This document shows positions 36,056 through 46,117 of a DNA stretch of 64,000 nt, piece by piece. The translations under genes and the position numbers were made by a program. Numbering within the stretch: the stretch's first letter is position 1; every line of letters begins with the position of its first letter. This DNA is from Lates calcarifer (lineage: Eukaryota; Chordata; Actinopteri; Centropomidae): positions 22,291,804 to 22,355,803 of the forward strand of contig NC_066837.1 in assembly GCF_001640805.2 (NCBI RefSeq), written 5' to 3'. The notes beneath the pieces were generated by a model. The model was not told the DNA's origin. It saw nothing but the letters and a program-made list of their open reading frames with translations, and did not search any database.

Positions 36056-39000
36056 CTCACATGTATGTGTGTTACCTTATAGAAAGATGGCAGAACCAGT
36101 GTAGGTGTGTTTTTGAGGGCGGGGAGTCTGTGTGCGCCCCAAAGTGCCATTCCAACGAAAAACACAGCTCCTCTCAACAACGGTGCATCCTCCATGTACA
36201 CCCTGGTGAAGATTGTGGGTAGTTAGAGACACACACAATAACACTCCACAATAATATATGTTTACTAAAGCACCACACACTCAGAAATATGTTTTAAACT
36301 GGAATAATACCTCTCCTCCATGATGCGGCACATGGTGTAAATAGCACTGTGGCCGAGGTGGGTCCCCAACACCTTCCTCATCAACTGAGGGAGCAGAGAG
36401 CAGCACAACAAGAGAGAATAAGAGCAAAGGGGGAAAAAGATCAGAACAGGTGATCATGAGTTATGCTCAATCAAATTAGAGCCTTCAGACAAAAGACAAA
36501 TGTGTGTGTGTGTGTGTGTATGTATGTCTGTGTGTTCTTCTCTCACCTTCCAGCAGGATTCACAAAACTCCTTGACATTGACTGTTCGACAGAGTGTGAT
36601 GATGAAGATGGTGAGGGAGTCTGAGGGCAGGCAGTTGTAACATACCACTGCATCCAGGACTTGTAGTGCCACCTGGACACAACATACACGACCAGACAGA
36701 CCATGACACATATAAATATTTCACACAGCAGCAGATCACATCAGAGACTTGCAGTCTAACTTCTGGAGTTAAACTATTTTACACAGCATTTGAAATAAAC
36801 AATAAAAGTCTTTTAAAAAACCCTCTATGGTTCATAAATTCAAGATTAAAGTAGATGTCACTAATTTGGCAATGCTAATTATGTAGTTAATGGTTATTGA
36901 TGATGTTTACATAATCGTTGTTTGTTTACAATAAAGCCATTTGCATTTTTCAAGATCATTACAGGAGAAAAGTACACTTAAATATACCAGACTGCCAGTT
37001 GATTCATTAAAATCGAGTGTCATATATTCACTTTTAAAACATCCTCTTATTTCATCCTATTGTTTTGTTATATTAATGTAGAGGTTTTCCTACTACTTGA
37101 TAAAATATAAAGGTATTCCACTTAAGTATAAATATAATAAGAACTGTGTGAGTCTGCAATGGTGTTGCCAGTGATAATTATTATGCTCCAAAACCTAAAG
37201 ATAACTGAAGATGTAAACATGTTACTGCACATCAATAATGAAGGCCCACAAACTAACTATAGTAACATTTGAGAATCAGAGGAAGACTGAGGAAATAAGA
37301 TTACTTTCCTCTGTGCCTAAGGACTGCCTGCTATGGCAACATGGTGCCTATAAATACATATTTAGCAAACACTGCAAGATCATATGTTTTATTTTTCCAA
37401 AGTATGATAAAGAATTTCCATTTATTGAATATATGATGGCTGTGGATCAAATATTTTGTGCATCTGATGAAAATGTGGAAAGTTCTCACATTATTTCTTG
37501 GGCCAGTGGGCCTCTAATGAACCAGTGAATGCCTTAGGTCTTTAATGACTAAATTATGTGTCTATGACCAGCAGACAACAGCTATAACTTTTGCGCAGGG
37601 CAGCGTGTACTATTGAATGCTAACAAGATGACTGAACAAAAGAATGTGTTGATTGTTCTTCAGTGGACACCTGAAAACATGTTGCACTGCAGTTACAGTT
37701 AGAGCAGAGTGAAAATACCCACCTCAATGTCTGTTGAGGATGTTGTTCTATTGCACAGGAGACAGATTTTTCTGTAGAGCAAGCAAGAAAAAGCAAGTTA
37801 CAAACTTTTCCCAAACAAAGGAAAAACCAAACAGTGCAACTCCCTTTGTCTGTCTGACTTACTGGACCATGATAGAGACATTCTGGTCCAGGTAGCAGCT
37901 GTTGAACTTCACCAGATTTACAAGAACATGGAGAAAGTCGGAGGTGAGACCTATGTCCATCCACAGGAGGACAAAGCGTGCTGGAGGAGAGGAGAAAACA
38001 GCAACAACGGAAAAAAACAAGTAAACAGTAAACATTACAACAAAGGTGGCTCATTGTAGCAATTACCAGGACTCGTGAGCTACAAAAGAAGGTATAATTT
38101 TCATAAAAATTGTCATGTCTGTGCCCAAATTGCAGATGCATCGGTGAGAAGTAAACTACAGAATTGGTTGATGTCAACACAAAGACCTTTTAACAAAAAG
38201 GGAACAGTGATCTAAAGTTGAAACTAATCAGCTGAGACATGACAAAGACGTGCAGTATGAAGTGTTTGCAAGTCAGTTTTAAGCCTGTATTCGTTCTGCA
38301 TTTGACATCACTGAAATCAAGATTCCCAATCCTGAATCCAAATAATAAAATTACAATTCAGAACAAAAAGGAAATATGCCAAAGAAACATACTATAACCA
38401 AGGGCCATTTTAAAAATGCTTTAACATTTTAATGTGGAGTTTTACCTATGTCCTCTTCCAAGTATGTGATGTCTTTTCCATTTTCCGTCAAGGCCTTGAA
38501 GACTTCCAGCCTATCAGGAGAGATCTTCGTTGGATGGTTGATAGTCTCTGATCACCTTGAAAAAGTAGGCTCTCAGAGGGCCGAGTCGCTCACCCTTTAC
38601 ATAAACAGAGAATATAGTTTTTAAGACAAGAACTATATCTGCATTATGGATTCCCTTACGTGTGCATTGTGTCTATATACATTACCTGTCCCTGTATAAT
38701 GGCCCTCAGCAGCTGCAGGACAGCATGTCTGGCCTCAGGTGGCTGCTCTAGCGTCAGCATGTCCTCCACAGCTTTCCATACTGCCTCCACAGCATGCTGA
38801 AAAACACATACGAGCATGTATATGTGCACACAGTTTAATAAACACAGATGATTGCATGTGCTACTGTATCACAATATAACACTGGAACAGTCTCACCTCC
38901 TCAAATTTTTTCGTTTTGGCAAGATCACAGACGTGGTTCATCATACGAACGCGGTTGCTCAGACCACAGTCTGGGTGGAGCTCCTGAAACACAGAGAAGT

Positions 39001-39241
39001 GAGTTGTAAGGCCACACAAAACATGACGGGAAAAGATTCAAAAGCATGCCAAGTTTGAGTGTGTGTGTGTGTGTGTGTGTGAATGTGCGTGGTCTCTTCT
39101 GCACACCTTGATGATGTCAGTTGTAATGATAAACTCAGACAGTTTGGTGTCACTCTGTTTGCTCGGGGGGCGCGGGGGTCCCAGCCCAAAGATCCCCTTC
39201 ACCTTGTCCTTGAGACTCTCCTTGCTTGGTTGTTTATTCAT
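16178..39241 (-). CDS. tsc2: Tuberin, complete coding sequence (41 coding exons)
   Basis: Forty-one exons joined on the minus strand give about 1905 residues that align with human tuberin (1807 residues) from the N-terminus ([17 protein letters not shown]) to the C-terminus ([17 protein letters not shown]). Tuberin is the GTPase-activating subunit of the TSC complex with TSC1 and TBC1D7; it turns off Rheb and so restrains mTORC1 at the lysosome. Every junction obeys GT-AG and phase, except that exon 38446-38594 is one base too long. Correcting that one base makes the total length divisible by three. The ATG at 39239-39241 is the first Met of a conserved N-terminus; a 5' UTR acceptor lies at 39292-39293. 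The gene is tail-to-tail with pkd1 and head-to-head with nthl1. Exon coordinates are given in the four block entries. Confidence 0.96.
16346..16468 (-). other. tsc2: Frame-preserving, stop-free small intron in tsc2 (exitron-like)
   Basis: On the minus strand the segment begins GTAAGAAC and ends in a pyrimidine-rich TGACTCAG. It is flanked by IKRIRTR on one side and AQEDIQSR on the other. It is 123 nt (41 codons), phase 0, and open, so retention would add 41 residues between the GAP domain and the C-terminal phospho-motif. Human tuberin has an intron near this place and no such insertion, so splicing is the likely main form. Confidence 0.65.
17975..18971 (+). mobile_element. hAT-type DNA transposon relic with BED zinc-finger remnant
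   Basis: The element lies in the intron between tsc2 exons 19308 and 17704. Its ends are TAGGAGTGTAAC and, on the opposite strand, TAGGGGGGTAA. They are flanked by near-identical 8-bp duplications, AGAGAAAT (17967-17974) and AAAGAAAT (18972-18979), the hAT target-site length. Inside, around 18555-18660 on the plus strand, a reading frame gives SEVWKHFGF, then [12 protein letters not shown], the pattern of a BED zinc finger. No long transposase ORF remains. Confidence 0.6.
18710..18733. repeat. Four tandem TTTCAG units (ISRE-like on the minus strand)
   Basis: Four perfect 6-bp units lie inside the hAT relic. The complementary strand reads (CTGAAA)4 and so contains repeated GAAANNGAAA, the consensus core for IRF binding. 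Function is untested. Confidence 0.7.
19308..28379 (-). CDS. tsc2: tsc2 linker exons (phospho-regulatory region, two cassette exons)
   Basis: Nine exons, about residues 952-1595: 28239-28379, 25511-25672, 25223-25381, 25023-25135, 23961-24203, 23013-23261, 22255-22344, 20314-20477, 19308-19918. Exon 28239-28379 holds [10 protein letters not shown] (human S981-type site). Exon 19308-19918 holds [11 protein letters not shown] and [13 protein letters not shown] (human T1462-type site). The joint 20314/19918 encodes SRSSSTSSQ, matching human SRSSSVSSQ. Exons 28239 (141 nt, phase 2/2) and 22255 (90 nt, phase 1/1) match the two human exons known to be alternatively spliced (residues 946-988 and 1272-1294); both can be skipped in frame. 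The 611-nt exon is larger than its human counterpart and accounts for much of the extra length. Confidence 0.92.
20478..22254 (-). other. tsc2 intron with foldback MITE
   Basis: This is the non-coding stretch between cassette exon 22255-22344 and exon 20314-20477. It holds MITE copy A and otherwise nothing I can assign. Confidence 0.6.
21562..21995. mobile_element. Foldback MITE of percomorph type, copy A (tsc2 intron)
   Basis: The left arm (about 21562-21632, with GAGTTAGAGGGGAAGATCAA) and right arm (about 21921-21995, with ATCGATCTTCTCATCTTATG) are imperfect reverse complements of about 70 bases. The interior contains the familiar AGCTTAGCATAA and CTGGCTGTAGCTTTAT motifs of a repeat abundant in percomorph fish. 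It has no coding capacity. Confidence 0.7.
25673..28238 (-). other. Large tsc2 intron without recognised content
   Basis: This 2.6-kb intron separates the 28239-28379 cassette exon from exon 25511-25672. It contains a small local duplication (GTAAGTAAGCTCTGTAAA twice, about 26022-26059). A possible exon-like patch near 27720-27780 lacks conserved sequence and is not called. Confidence 0.55.
28380..30579 (-). other. tsc2 intron upstream of the cassette exon
   Basis: The intron is 2.2 kb. The part nearest the cassette exon is very C-rich on the minus strand (G-rich 28440-28680 on the plus strand) and would serve as an extended pyrimidine tract. No coding sequence or recognised repeat was found in the rest. 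Confidence 0.5.
30580..33939 (-). CDS. tsc2: tsc2 central exons (tuberin domain, first AKT-type site)
   Basis: Ten exons, about residues 534-951: 33820-33939, 33168-33290, 32967-33073, 32685-32850, 32437-32559, 32214-32348, 31778-31967, 31558-31651, 31371-31473, 30580-30674. Conserved sequence includes [62 protein letters not shown] and [20 protein letters not shown]. The last exon encodes [13 protein letters not shown], whose RxRxxS is equivalent to human AKT site S939. The donor of exon 32685-32850 runs straight into a (CA)n tract. Confidence 0.94.
30805..31285. mobile_element. Foldback MITE of the same family, copy B (tsc2 intron)
   Basis: This is a second, diverged copy. The left arm ends in GACAAGAAGATCAATACCAC and the right arm begins ACAGATCTTCTAATCTAAAT and ends CAAAATGTCAAACTATTGCT. 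The inner motifs GGACTATTTCTTGGC, GACTTCCTGGAGTCT and CTGTAGCTTTATAT are shared with the family consensus as I remember it. Borders are approximate. Confidence 0.7.
32034..32073. repeat. (TG)n microsatellite, tsc2 intron
   Basis: About 20 perfect TG units lie between tsc2 exons 32214-32348 and 31778-31967. Confidence 0.95.
32621..32684. repeat. (TG)n microsatellite overlapping a tsc2 donor
   Basis: About 31 TG units end at the tsc2 donor. On the minus strand the intron after exon 32685-32850 begins GTAC and then continues as (AC)n. Confidence 0.95.
34021..39241 (-). CDS. tsc2: tsc2 N-terminal exons (TSC1-binding helical region)
   Basis: Fourteen exons, residues 1 to about 533: 39107-39241, 38897-38983, 38686-38796, 38446-38594, 37863-37980, 37723-37771, 36547-36672, 36311-36384, 36076-36202, 35248-35391, 34989-35126, 34778-34881, 34514-34595, 34021-34176. 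They encode the HEAT-like helical N-terminus that contacts hamartin. Conserved islands include [68 protein letters not shown] and [10 protein letters not shown]. Exon 38446-38594 has 149 bases where the phase needs 148; the change of frame falls near 38511-38528. Confidence 0.94.
36005..36053. repeat. (TG)n microsatellite, tsc2 intron
   Basis: About 24 TG units lie just downstream, in tsc2 orientation, of the donor of exon 36076-36202. Confidence 0.95.
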
Positions 39242-39291
39242 GGCCCAGCCTGGAGCGGTAATAGACTACACACGCTGGGACTGATGGCGGC

Positions 39292-42283
39292 CTGAAAAAC
39301 ACAGTAGCACATGGTTAGCTTTGATTATCACGCTGCAAAACTTCATGCCTAAAGGCCAGAGAATACATCTGACTCTCTCTAAATGGATGTGGTTGATGTG
39401 GTTTGCCAGCCAGTAGTTGGATGGATGGTAGGAAGAGTACATAAGCATGCTCAGCAAAACCCACTGCAACTGGTTAAATCACTTTACAATGAGCTATTAC
39501 TGTAACTAGGTGGATAGGGGCAAAAGTAAATGTCACTGTACATCTACATTAGCAGTAGTTAGAGTAACAAGGCTAACTGTAATTTCTACTTTCTAGTCCT
39601 TCATTCTAGGAAGTTATTCCATACATGATAAAATGCATACATTTAATAGATGCTGAATATTTATTTTAAAGTATTTTATTTTACTTTGGTTGTCTTTCTC
39701 TAACTGTTGACTTCAGATAGTGAGAGACCACTATGCAGATGCATTATTTACTTTTTGTCTATTTCTAATCTTGTAATAGTGTGAAGATTTCTAGATATCT
39801 TAAGAAGGTTTCAGGATCTAATATAGTTTACAACTGACACAGTCACTACATGTCACATGACTGCCTTTACTCATTTTCTGTGGAAAAGTGTATTTTTTTA
39901 TGCCGTTAGCAGAGGTTGTCTGATACAGGCTTTGATACACACACTTTCACACTGAGCGAAACCCTGACTTTTCCTTTTTGATCCACTTGTATGGGTGGCA
40001 GTTTGTGTACGTCCACAGATATTTTGAATCTGACTTTGTGGGAATTATCTGCCCTGGGACCTCAGTATAAGACAGTTACCTGTGTATTTCAATGTAGGGT
40101 TGTGTACCACTGTACTATAACAACTGCACTGGTGCATCAGGATGGCACAGCAGTTATGTGGGAAAGTCATTTTATGTCATTTCAGTGAACAGACCCTTTA
40201 AAACTCCCAGCCACTGCTATCCAGCGGTGAAGTTCGGAGTCCCAGCCTGTAAATGTGTAAACCCGGGGGGGCAGGTTTGAAGAATTTGCTGTCATGTGGA
40301 CTTGACAGAGACAGAGACAGAGACAGAGGGGAGGGGAGGTGAGCAGACGGACAACGACTGTTCTGTTTCAGTTCAACAACAACAACCACCACCACCACGG
40401 CGGTGCAAGGTAGCCTACGACAAGCAGAGCAAACTGTATATGTGAACACTATGCAGCATAAACAAGGCATAATCGGTAGAAATGCACAATGGCGCTACTG
40501 AACCGTTAGCGACGCTTTACATTGGGTGTCATGGACTAGCATTCCACTGTGGCATTCAAGGTCTGGTAGCTTCAAAAAACAACTCCTCCTCCTATCCTCC
40601 CCCTCTCCCCTCACCTTACTAAAGTTGAGTTGCTTTCGGTTTCATTCAGTCACAGCTTCGTCCACATGCAGCCCACCGAGCCGTCTGCGTCTGTGCATTG
40701 AAACGACTCTGTATTCGCAGCTGAAAGCTTGTTCTCGTCCAAGCTCAGTCCTCCACTCCTCAACCGGATGGCACAGTAATTCTGTGACAGGGGCACTTCC
40801 TACAAAAACACGTTTGCCGCGCTCGCTGATGGGAAATGCAGTTTTAAGCGAGCTAACCTATAAACTACGCTACAGTCCGTTTATAAGTCTGGTTTTCTGT
40901 GTTATGGCAAATAAAGAGCAAAACATCTACATTGTAGTAAGCTTATTTTCCTTACAGTCCTCGCAAAAGTGTTTAACAGTCGAATAATATTACACATATA
41001 CATATGTAAGCATGTATATTACTGAAACTGACACATTACCCAACGGTAAAGTTAGCTAGCAGCTAGCTGAACACGATGACGATGCTGAAGTTGGTTTCTA
41101 ATTGGGGTGAGGGAGTTGCACCTTCGCCCTGCTGCCTGTGAGTGGAGCTGTAGGATAAAACAAGTTCAAGCTCCTGTGGTTTTATGGATTTAAATAATTA
41201 GGTTTTCATTGTGTTGCCGAGTTACACTGTTAGGGAACTGTAAACAAAATCACCGCAGTTGTGTTGCAAAAAATAAGCATTAGTTTAAAATACAGTGACT
41301 TAGAGAGTAGATAAGAAATTTTGATTATATTAACATGATTATATTATTATTAACGGTATATAAAAATCCAAATACTTGGACAAAGTATTAACCTATGTTT
41401 TCATCTTTTTATTGTGGAAATTATCCAAAAAAAAAAGGCAGCAATATTAGGAAGACAGTAAAAGTGGTTTATGATGAATCAGTTGAATGAAAGATGGTGA
41501 AAACAGTGAGTAACAAGAATAGGGTTATGTTGTTAAAAAATTCAAAGCAAAAGCTGGAGTGAAGGACAATTTTGTCTATACTGAGATAGAGAATACACAG
41601 GACTGTCAATACCATACTACAATAGGAGCACATGGCTCAGAAAAGATATTCAATTATACGAATCTGATCTTTAGATTAACTAATTTCAGTGATGGTATTT
41701 TGAAGAGAGTTTAATGTGATTTGTGTTTTTTTTTTGTGTGTTTTTTGTCTCAACATCTATTTCTATACATTTTCAATTTATAGTCATGCATGATAAAGAA
41801 AACATCACATCATCACATCTGGAGGCTGCGACAAGTAACATTTTTGACCGTGTAAAAAACTAACTAAACCAATTATTCAGTTGTTAAAATAGTTAATACG
41901 TTAATTTTTTATCACTCATATAAAGCAGATATGTAGACAGCCAGAAAGCCCAGTTTTTGTTATCAATATAAATAAATAAAATGATATTGGTTTTTAGTCA
42001 CCCCTAAACTCTATTATATCAACTATTCTATAAGTTCTCAGATACATATCATAACATCTGATAGTTATAATTCAGTTTTTTATATATCAACATATTAATT
42101 TATATGGTATTTTTTGCTACTAATAGCTGCAGCATTATTTTTGATCAGTTGGGCTTAAAATAATTGTAATTATCTCTAATATAACTATTGAATTCATTCG
42201 TTAATAATAAAATGAAGTTCAACTTTTCTGCCCCCTCGTGACCAGAAAACTACGAATGAGAAACCAACTTCAGCTTCATCTAA
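39292..42283. promoter_or_regulatory. Divergent tsc2/nthl1 intergenic and promoter region
   Basis: This 3-kb stretch separates the tsc2 exon holding the ATG (minus) from the nthl1 ATG (plus). CpG is richest at about 40370-40870, the best place for a shared promoter and a non-coding tsc2 first exon; the exact exon was not resolved. The half towards nthl1 (41000-42200) is AT-rich and shows nothing recognisable. In mammals these two genes are also head-to-head. Confidence 0.5.
40825..40843 (-). promoter_or_regulatory. Candidate ZNF143/STAF binding site
   Basis: On the minus strand the sequence reads ACTGCATTTCCCATCAGCG, close to the ZNF143 consensus ACTACAATTCCCATAATGC that is common in divergent housekeeping promoters. 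It lies in the CpG-rich part of the tsc2/nthl1 intergenic region. Confidence 0.45.
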
Positions 42284-45200
42284 ATGCTTCTCGTCCGCTG
42301 CAGCTGCACGAGGGTCTGTTATGTAGCGCAGTGTTTCACAATGACTTCTCCTTACTTCATGCAGAGCAGGACTCTTGTCACTCGGAGTGGAAATCAATCT
42401 GCTGGCTGCAAACCTGCGGCATCTCTGGGCTCCAAACTCACCAAGAGACGGAGGAATGTGGATCCAGTTTCCTCTGTGGCAGTGAAGGTGGAGGTGGAGG
42501 AGGCGAGGATCTCTGAGCTGAGACCCTCCTCGGCCCCCTTATCAACGGGTAATGTTGCACACAGCTGCGTACAGACACTGGTAAAAACACTGTGTAGAAA
42601 CGAACGGACCATCACACATTCAACTAGTTACTAGCTGACTGTTACGCCTGCGCAGAGACTAGGAAAGTTGTCAGTATTGTTTTTGATTTGCTCACTGTAC
42701 ACAGCACTGATACATCTTAACAGGGACTGGCATCACTGCCACCAATGTACAAGTATAACTGAGCAAGGCAAGCTGCCTCCAAGGCTGCTGCAGACTATAT
42801 CTCACCTACCAACAACCCTCCAGGGGACATGCATCATACAATGATATTTAGACCAGTGGTTCCCACCCCGGGGTTTTGGGGTTGCAAGACAAATCTAAAG
42901 TAACATGAGATGCACCAGCAGACAGTGCTTTGATTTAAGGGGCATCAAGCTAAACAGGTTGGGAACCACTTAGACCAAAGTGTCTTTGGGTTTGTGGCAA
43001 GATTTTGTGGAAAGATCCTGTCCTACTTGCACTGTGCACAAAGTGACATACACAATAAAATGCTTTTCCCACTTGGGTATGAGAGAACTTGACTGGCCTG
43101 CACAGAGCCCTGACCTCAACCCCATCCAACACCTTTGAAATGAATTGGAATTCCAAAATGTGAGCCAGGCCGTGTCGCCTAACATCAGTGCCACTAATGC
43201 CGAATGGGAGTAAATCCCTGCTCCCAGGTTCCAGGATGTAGTAGGAAGCTTTGCCAGACAACTGGAGGTTCTTACAGCAGAATAGTAATGCCCACGGTTT
43301 TGGATGAGATGGTCAATGAGGTGTGCACATGCTTTGTTTGATCGTGTGTTGAATTTAGTTATTAATGCAGACGTACTGTATCCCTATGCTGGGTAAGGCA
43401 TTTCTCACTCTCTCTTCTCTGTGCTCATTCAGGAGTGTGCCATGAACTCCTCCTCCAACAGCCCACTGTGCAGCCAAAAACAGAAACAGACACTGTCCCG
43501 CTGTCTTCACACAGCCGCAGGAGGAGACAGCTGAAGGTGGAATATGACCAGGATGACAGTGTTTCACAGGTTAAGACAGAACACTGGGAACCCCCTGACT
43601 GGAAGAAACAGTTAGGATTCATTCGTGAGATGAGGAGTGGCCGAGATGCACCTGTAGATAACATGGGGGCAGAGAAATGCTATGACACAGAAGCCCCTGC
43701 ACATGTAGGTGTGGTTTAGATTTTTCCATAAGTCTGCGTAAGTAAATAGGTCAGATTAATCCCCCTGCTATTTCCGCTGTCTGCGCAGGTGAGACGGTTC
43801 CAGGTGCTGGTGTCACTCATGCTGTCCAGTCAGACCAAAGACCAGGTGACGGCAGCAGCTATGCAGAAGCTCCGAGCACACGGCTGCACTGTGGAAAATG
43901 TGCTCAGCACTGACGATGAAACACTAGGAAAACTCATCTACCCTGTCGGCTTCTGGAGGGTGACACAGAATAACTCTCTGTCCTTTTATGTGTTACGTCA
44001 CTACACTACATGAAATCAGTTCCACCTTCACACCCTCTTTCATTCATTCATTCATCCATGCTCTGCACCTGAATGAATTCTCTCCTTTTCTAGAATAAAG
44101 TGAAGTATCTGAAGCTGACATCAGCCATGCTGCAGAGCGAGTTTGGAGGGGACATCCCAAACAGCGTGGAGGGACTGGTCCGCCTCCCAGGAGTTGGACC
44201 CAAGATGGCTCACCTAGCTATGGACATCGCCTGGGACCAGGTGTCAGGAATAGGTAGGGACACGCTGCTCAAAACACTGGAATAAAATAAATGTCTAGTG
44301 ATGTCTAACAAGGCAGAGAGAATTCACATAGATGGAGACTGAACTTCAGGCTGCAAGTCAGTCAGTAATTATCAAGTTTTCTTTGGCAGATGAGTCTTGT
44401 TGCTTATATATATGTGGAGAAACTTTCCTGGCAGGAAAAAATATATTTTCAGAGGAGGTCATGTCAGAATGCTTCACTCTCTGCTATTGTACCACAGTGT
44501 TATGGACACTGGCAAATATTACAGGATTAATACAGCATTTTCATATTAATGTAGGAAGGTAAGATTTGCTTTACTTGTTTGCATGTTTATTTTTAGTAAC
44601 AATTTAGAAAAAACAGAAATCAGAAGTCCTCTTATTACGTTTTGCTGGAGAACTCTTGCCTACACTACTACTACTACTAGATTAGCAACTGAGGAAACAG
44701 GTGATTAGTTTGTCAACTAATTGATTGTTTTGTCTATAAAATGTCAGAAAACAGAAACAAATGCCTTTCACAGGTTTCCTAAAGCCCAAGGTAATGTCTT
44801 CAAATAGCTTGGTTTGTGTGACCAGGAGGCCCAAACCCAACAGAAACATAAACATAGAACAAAGAAAAACAGAAAATTCTTACAGTGAATTAACTTGTTG
44901 AAGTAACGTTTGGTGGTTTGGTTCAAAAAGTGATTTGAATTATTAATCTACAATCAGTATAAGTATGGTTGGTAATGTTTCTTCAAGGAATTTGAGGTTG
45001 ATAAAGGTGCAGTGTAAAAAAAAAGTAAGATTAAATGTGTGCTGCCTGCTTTAATTGATGGTACTGATCTTTTTTGTAGGTGTGGACACACATGTGCATC
45101 GGATCTCTAATAGGCTGGGCTGGCTCAGGAAGCCAACTAAGAACCCAGAGGAAACACGCAAGGCCCTGGAAGGAGTGGTTGCCCAGGTAACAGCATGACT

Positions 45201-45951
45201 AATAATTCACTACTGACCTGTGCAACCTGATTAGCAGGGACCAACAAATTGATTGATTGAAAAGATCTGAATCATCAAGATTGACCCAGAAACATATGGC
45301 ACATCGCTGACTTTGGTGACTGACAGGAACTTGTCACAGTATGATGATGTGTTCACAGACAGGTGACAAGACAGTCAGAAATGTCTGTACCTCCCAGTAA
45401 TGTCATATGAAAAGTAGCATCTAACCAAAACACTATACTACTCTCATTGTCTCTGTTTTCTGATGTCGCAAGCAACTAAAACAAAAAAGTTGAGATAAAG
45501 TATTATTACACTACCAAAGCGACTGATAAAATGAGTATTGTGAAGCATTTAGCACCTGGATTTGGTTGTCCTGCCTCTGAATTGTTAAAAAAAATAAATT
45601 AACGCAGGTTTAAAGTCGCCTTGAGATGTTCCTCTCACACTCTTTTGCAGGGAGCTGTGGAGTGAGATTAACTGGCTGCTGGTGGGTTTTGGACAGCAGG
45701 TTTGTCTGCCCGTTAACCCTCTGTGCTCAGTGTGTCTGAACCAGCACAGCTGTCCGTCTGCACACAAGAGCTCTCCTACAAAGAGACCTAAAGCTGGATC
45801 CCCACGCTCTCCAAGCCCAACGCCTTCATTTAAAACTGAACGTGAAAAGGAATCTGCTGTTAGAGATCAGAGGACAAAGAGGGAGTCACTGCCCACTCCT
45901 GTTTCCCCTGCCATGCAGAGAAGGAGGCCAAAAGCCAAGGTTAACCACTGA
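42284..45951 (+). CDS. nthl1: Endonuclease III-like DNA glycosylase, complete (6 exons)
   Basis: Exons 42284-42548, 43433-43704, 43789-43959, 44094-44253, 45080-45186 and 45651-45951 encode about 424 residues homologous to human NTHL1. It is the bifunctional glycosylase/AP lyase that removes oxidised pyrimidines in base excision repair. Visible parts: [41 protein letters not shown]; helix-hairpin-helix [13 protein letters not shown] with the catalytic Lys; VDTHVHR with the catalytic Asp; and a 4Fe-4S ligand set [17 protein letters not shown] (C-x6-C-x2-C-x5-C). Exon 45080-45186 is one base too long: the frame passes from KALE to EWLPR across an extra G near 45170-45173. Two starts are possible, 42284 (adds a leader resembling a mitochondrial presequence) and 42341. 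A basic tail of about 60 residues follows the Fe-S cluster, where human NTHL1 ends almost at once. Confidence 0.95.
42853..42971. mobile_element. Short hAT-like MITE with AGTGGTTCCCA termini
   Basis: The segment starts AGTGGTTCCCACCCC and ends GGTTGGGAACCACT, giving about 11 matching terminal bases in inverted orientation. TAGACC occurs immediately outside both ends and may be part of a target-site duplication. It lies in nthl1 intron 1 and abuts a Tc1-like relic. Confidence 0.6.
42972..43310 (+). mobile_element. Tc1/mariner transposase relic (3' part)
   Basis: Around 43095-43150 the DNA reads as the conserved Tc1 block [14 protein letters not shown], the run-up to the last catalytic Asp/Glu. 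It continues with degenerate downstream transposase sequence and CAGAATAGTAATGCCCACGG. It is broken by stops and indels and sits in nthl1 intron 1, in the gene's orientation. Confidence 0.75.
44690..44890. repeat. Interspersed repeat fragment in nthl1 intron 4
   Basis: The sequence ATTGATTGTTTTGTCTATAA with AATGTCAGAAAACAG resembles a very common fish interspersed repeat of uncertain class. A related fragment occurs at about 51990-52110. Borders and class are uncertain. Confidence 0.35.
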
Positions 45952-46111
45952 GTCAGTCATCACTTAAGGTTTTCTCTGATCTGTGACCAGATGTTGGACA
46001 CAAAGACACATATACACCGAAAACATGCATATACACTAAACACTGTGAATATTGTTAATTTACATTTGATATGAAATTAAATATTTTTGTACTGTTAATA
46101 CTTTTCTACCA

Positions 46112-46117
46112 AATAAA
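46112..46117 (+). terminator. nthl1: Candidate nthl1 poly(A) signal
   Basis: AATAAA lies 161 bases past the stop and is followed by GT-containing sequence (TGTATGTAC, then GGTGAGTTTG). Confidence 0.65.

Noticed and set aside
40526..40987. 153-codon open frame on the plus strand in the tsc2/nthl1 intergenic region
   Set aside because: Composition is low-complexity Ser/Leu, no known domain is visible, it lies in the CpG-rich promoter and has no splice or family support. It is probably chance.
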